Assembly (NCBI GenBank): GCA_036365455.1
Contig: JAWQUS010000010.1
Coordinates: 13,028,501-13,092,500 of the forward strand
Length of the DNA: 64,000 bases
From: Macrosoma leucophasiata
Taxonomy: Eukaryota > Arthropoda > Insecta > Lepidoptera > Hedylidae
Direction of reading: 5' to 3'
Positions within the stretch are counted from its first letter, which is position 1; each line of letters starts with the position of its first letter. The notes under the pieces were generated by a model that saw nothing but the letters and a program-made list of their open reading frames with translations, searched no databases and was not told the DNA's origin. A program made the translations under genes and the position numbers. Positions 61,655 through 64,000 of this stretch are shown piece by piece.

Positions 61655-62194
61655 CTACTGCAGTATGCTCCTATAAACTACATTTAACGATCTTTTTCCT
61701 TCAGCATAAACATGCAGATTCTTCGCTTTGGAAACACGTGAGCAAGCCACATAGAGCTGACCGTGAGAAAAACATGGCGTGCCCAAATGTAGGCCTGCTA
61801 CCTTCAAGGTTTGACCCTGCAATTTGTTGATCGTCATTGAAAATGCGACTTTTAATGGGAACTGCAGGCGTTTAAAATTGAATGGCAAGTTGTTGGGTAT
61901 GATTGGGATGCGCGGTATAAGAACATTGTCTCCCTTGGCTTCTCCAGTTAAAATTGTAGCCTTCACTATATGCCTTCCTAATTCGGTAACTCGCAACCGA
62001 GTACCGTTGCATAATCTTGGCGCATCCAGGTTACGCATTAACAAAACGGGTACACCTACCTTTAATTCCAACTTGTGTGATGGCACCCCGGACAACTCTA
62101 AAGAGTTTAGGAACTCTACGGGATAACTTGTAGTGTCATCGGATACTGTGTCAATGGAATTATATACTGATGTTTCGCTGTTTATTTCGGCCAA
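61655..62194 (-). pseudogene. Helitron helicase, C-terminal part
   Basis: It includes GVPVLLMRNLDAPRLCNGTR, VAFSMTINKLQGQTL (motif V-like) and GQLYVACSRVS (motif VI-like), the signature end of Helitron Pif1-family helicases. It is out of frame with the upstream part by one shift near 62232 and truncated overall, so not functional. Confidence 0.88.
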
Positions 62195-62205
62195 GATTTT
62201 TTTAT

Positions 62206-62652
62206 TTATTTTCGCAACAGTCTCATTTTTGGTGCCAATATGGTTCTTTCACACAACCAATTTTCGTCAAGAATATTTTGTTGCAGATTCGGAAAAACTT
62301 GTTCAATAAGTTCGTTTTCTGTCTCCACAGCATGACAAAATTGCTGTGTGAAAAGAACCATACTTTCTTGGTCGGTGTTTAGGTGGCCTTCACCAATTTC
62401 TAGCAGTTTTTGAGCATATGCTCCTGATTCGACATCGCTGAATAACTGGACTCGCATGTTAGTGGTAAGATAAAGCTTTTCAACTTTAGACCACAGATAT
62501 GAGGCTTTTAGACATGCGTTAATTTCATCTGCTGCAGTGCCTCTCTCGATAACAGGTAAAGTCTGTCTAAAATCCCCTGCCAATAACACTACCACACCAC
62601 CCATCAACTTTCGATTGCTGTGAATATCTTGTAGATACCCCGCTCCCCCCAC
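62206..62652 (-). pseudogene. Helitron helicase, middle part
   Basis: KLMGGVVVLLAGDFRQTLPV holds the Walker-B-region and motif III of the Pif1/Helitron type. WCERTILAPK marks the junction where the frame shifts. The Walker A segment that should precede is missing at the GC-rich joint. Confidence 0.88.
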
Positions 62653-63097
62653 GCCCCGTTCGCCTGGCGCCGCTGCCGGTATTTATCACCGAAACGGTAT
62701 TTATCGCCGAAATTGCTATGACTCTGCATTTTAAATCTGTGATATCTTCGAAAATATGTATTTAATTTACATGCTGTAAAAAGCCATATTGATCTTTATT
62801 AAATGCACAATGTATTTAAGATACTTAATTGGATAAGGATTAATACTGTATTGCTTAAAATCGCTTCGTAAATAAGCCATTATTTCTCGTACAAAGTAAA
62901 GGATAAAAAATGGTTATTGTGGGTTATTCCTAAGAGATAAACATATACCATCACGGACTTTTTTGTAGACCTTTTTAAGTTGTACAATACTGTAGTAAAT
63001 TGTTTTGATCTATCTTGTAGGATTCAGTCAGCGTTTGCAATGTAAGCGCAAAAAATGTGTTTTTTCTACGACCTCACATTAAAAACCTCAAAAATTG

Positions 63098-63384
63098 TAG
63101 CCTATGTGTTATTCTGATGTATAAGCTATAGCCTATGTGTTATTCTGATGTATAAGCTATATTGTGGTAAAGTTTCATTCAAATCCATTCAGTAGTTTTT
63201 ACGTGAAAGAGTAACAAACATCCATACATCCATACTTACAAACTTTCGCCTTTATAATAGTAGTAGGATAAGCTATATTGTGGTAAAGTTTCATTCAAAT
63301 CCATTCAGTAGTTTTTACGTGAAAGAGTAACAAACATCCATACATCCATACTTACAAACTTTCGCCTTTATAATAGTAGTAGGA
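63098..63384. repeat. nested tandem duplications at the Helitron 5' end
   Basis: A 116-bp unit (ending in TAGTAGTAGGATA) is present twice, at about 63153-63268 and 63269-63384. Next to it a 31-bp unit starting TAGCCTATGTGTTATTCTGA is present twice from 63098. Confidence 0.85.
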
Positions 63385-63779
63385 TAACGCTTACTAATAT
63401 TTATAGAAAAAGTTATTGTTTAAAATATAGGACTGATACGGCTCTGTTATTTAGGGTATAGAAATACCTATAATAACTTAAATCTCAGGAGCAGGGTAGC
63501 AAATTCCATTAAGTGGCTCATATATGAAATATATAATTAGGCAACTAGAGAGCACTTTTACATCGTCATTTTATTATAATTATAAATGACCTAGAGTGAA
63601 TAACCACTAATAATAATCAAAACACAAAATACATATATTAAAAAGAAACGAAACAATTATAATATGAAAGAATTAATTATTATATTCTTCCATTTCTTAT
63701 ATTTTTCATATATTTTTGAAATGGGGAAATGGATTAATTTGGGAATCGGTATTCAATTAACCGATACAAACAAAATCTT

Positions 63780-63988
63780 TGCTGGATTAAATTCGGGAAA
63801 ATAATACAATCAACATCCACTTCTCGAAGTAAATAATCATATTCAATGTTAATTTCACTAAGATAATTTAGAGGTTCTTGGCCCGTCGAATTTCTTAGTT
63901 CATTTTCTACACGATTTAGTGCAGAAAATTAACGTTTACCGCTGCATTTGGAGATCGAAGAGACAGATAAATGCGCATTTTCAGGGTG
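63780..63988 (-). pseudogene. hAT transposase C-terminal fragment
   Basis: In reverse it reads SVSSISKCSGKR, stop, FSALNRVENELRNSTGQEP, LNYLSEINIEYDYL. This matches the C-terminal dimerisation region of hAT transposases (the ...FS.L..I...LR..MGQ..L..L..I pattern). It has a stop and runs to the window edge, so the rest is not visible. Confidence 0.5.
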
Positions 63989-64000
63989 TATTTTTTTTAA

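Larger units (their letters stand above)
61536..63384 (-). mobile_element. Helitron remnant with helicase part and both termini
   Basis: In reverse it begins A|TCCTACTACTATTATAAAG at 63384 and ends CGAAGTCGCGGGCAAAAGCTAG|T at 61536. The last third encodes the C-terminal half of the Pif1-like helicase. The Rep domain and helicase N-terminus are gone, replaced after a GC-rich joint near 62650 by AT-rich sequence. The 5' end is duplicated in tandem. Confidence 0.75.

Noticed and set aside
62170..62382. Plus-strand frames over the Helitron helicase
   Set aside because: They are antisense shadows of the minus-strand helicase.

Overview
This window is AT-rich, intron-bearing insect DNA, almost certainly from a moth or butterfly. 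The evidence is its repeat load. There are Helitrons whose 3' ends carry the hairpin-plus-CTAG|T terminus seen in lepidopteran genomes, together with RTE-, CR1/Jockey- and R4/Dong-like LINE pieces, a deleted mariner, hAT and PIF-like MITEs, and several tRNA-derived repeats. Apart from one multi-exon gene and one exon array, almost every open reading frame here is transposon-derived or a chance frame.

The one gene I can name is lin-28 on the + strand. It has five coding exons: 30756-30795, 41762-41901, 52769-52941, 55275-55395 and 56009-56086. Every splice site is GT..AG and every phase joins correctly, giving 183 residues: a cold-shock domain and then two CCHC zinc knuckles, which is the LIN28 architecture. 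The first two introns are about 11 kb each and full of repeats. A CpG-rich block at 30.2-30.6 kb is the likely promoter. Two smaller GC-rich blocks in intron 1 (35.3-35.4 and 37.0-37.2 kb) may be alternative promoters; the first holds an ATG whose short exon would splice in phase to exon 2. About 3.6 kb after the stop codon has few repeats and carries three let-7 seed matches, as expected if LIN28 is under let-7 feedback.

Region by region: 0-9 kb has no recognised gene and holds a hAT MITE with a perfect 8-bp target duplication, foldback elements and copies of a SINE-like family. 9-13.2 kb is a cluster of dead LINEs plus a tRNA-like repeat. 18.1-20.75 kb holds the most unusual structure: about seven tandem copies of an exon-like unit. 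The first is fully open, in symmetric phase 1-1, with good splice sites and a poly-alanine run; the rest are in various stages of decay and are interrupted by transposons. 21.5-25.1 kb has a LINE with an intact reverse transcriptase frame, an R4-like LINE tail and an internally deleted mariner. 26.7-33.3 kb has two near-identical 1.1-kb Helitrons in inverted orientation flanking the lin-28 promoter and first exon. 33-55 kb is lin-28 intronic sequence with MITEs, Helitrons and SINEs. 59.8-64 kb holds an RTE tail, a Helitron helicase remnant with both termini, and the tail of a hAT transposase at the window edge.

Coordinates of exons, termini and target duplications were read base by base. Repeat boundaries without such landmarks are approximate. 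Family names rest on motif recognition, not on database searches.
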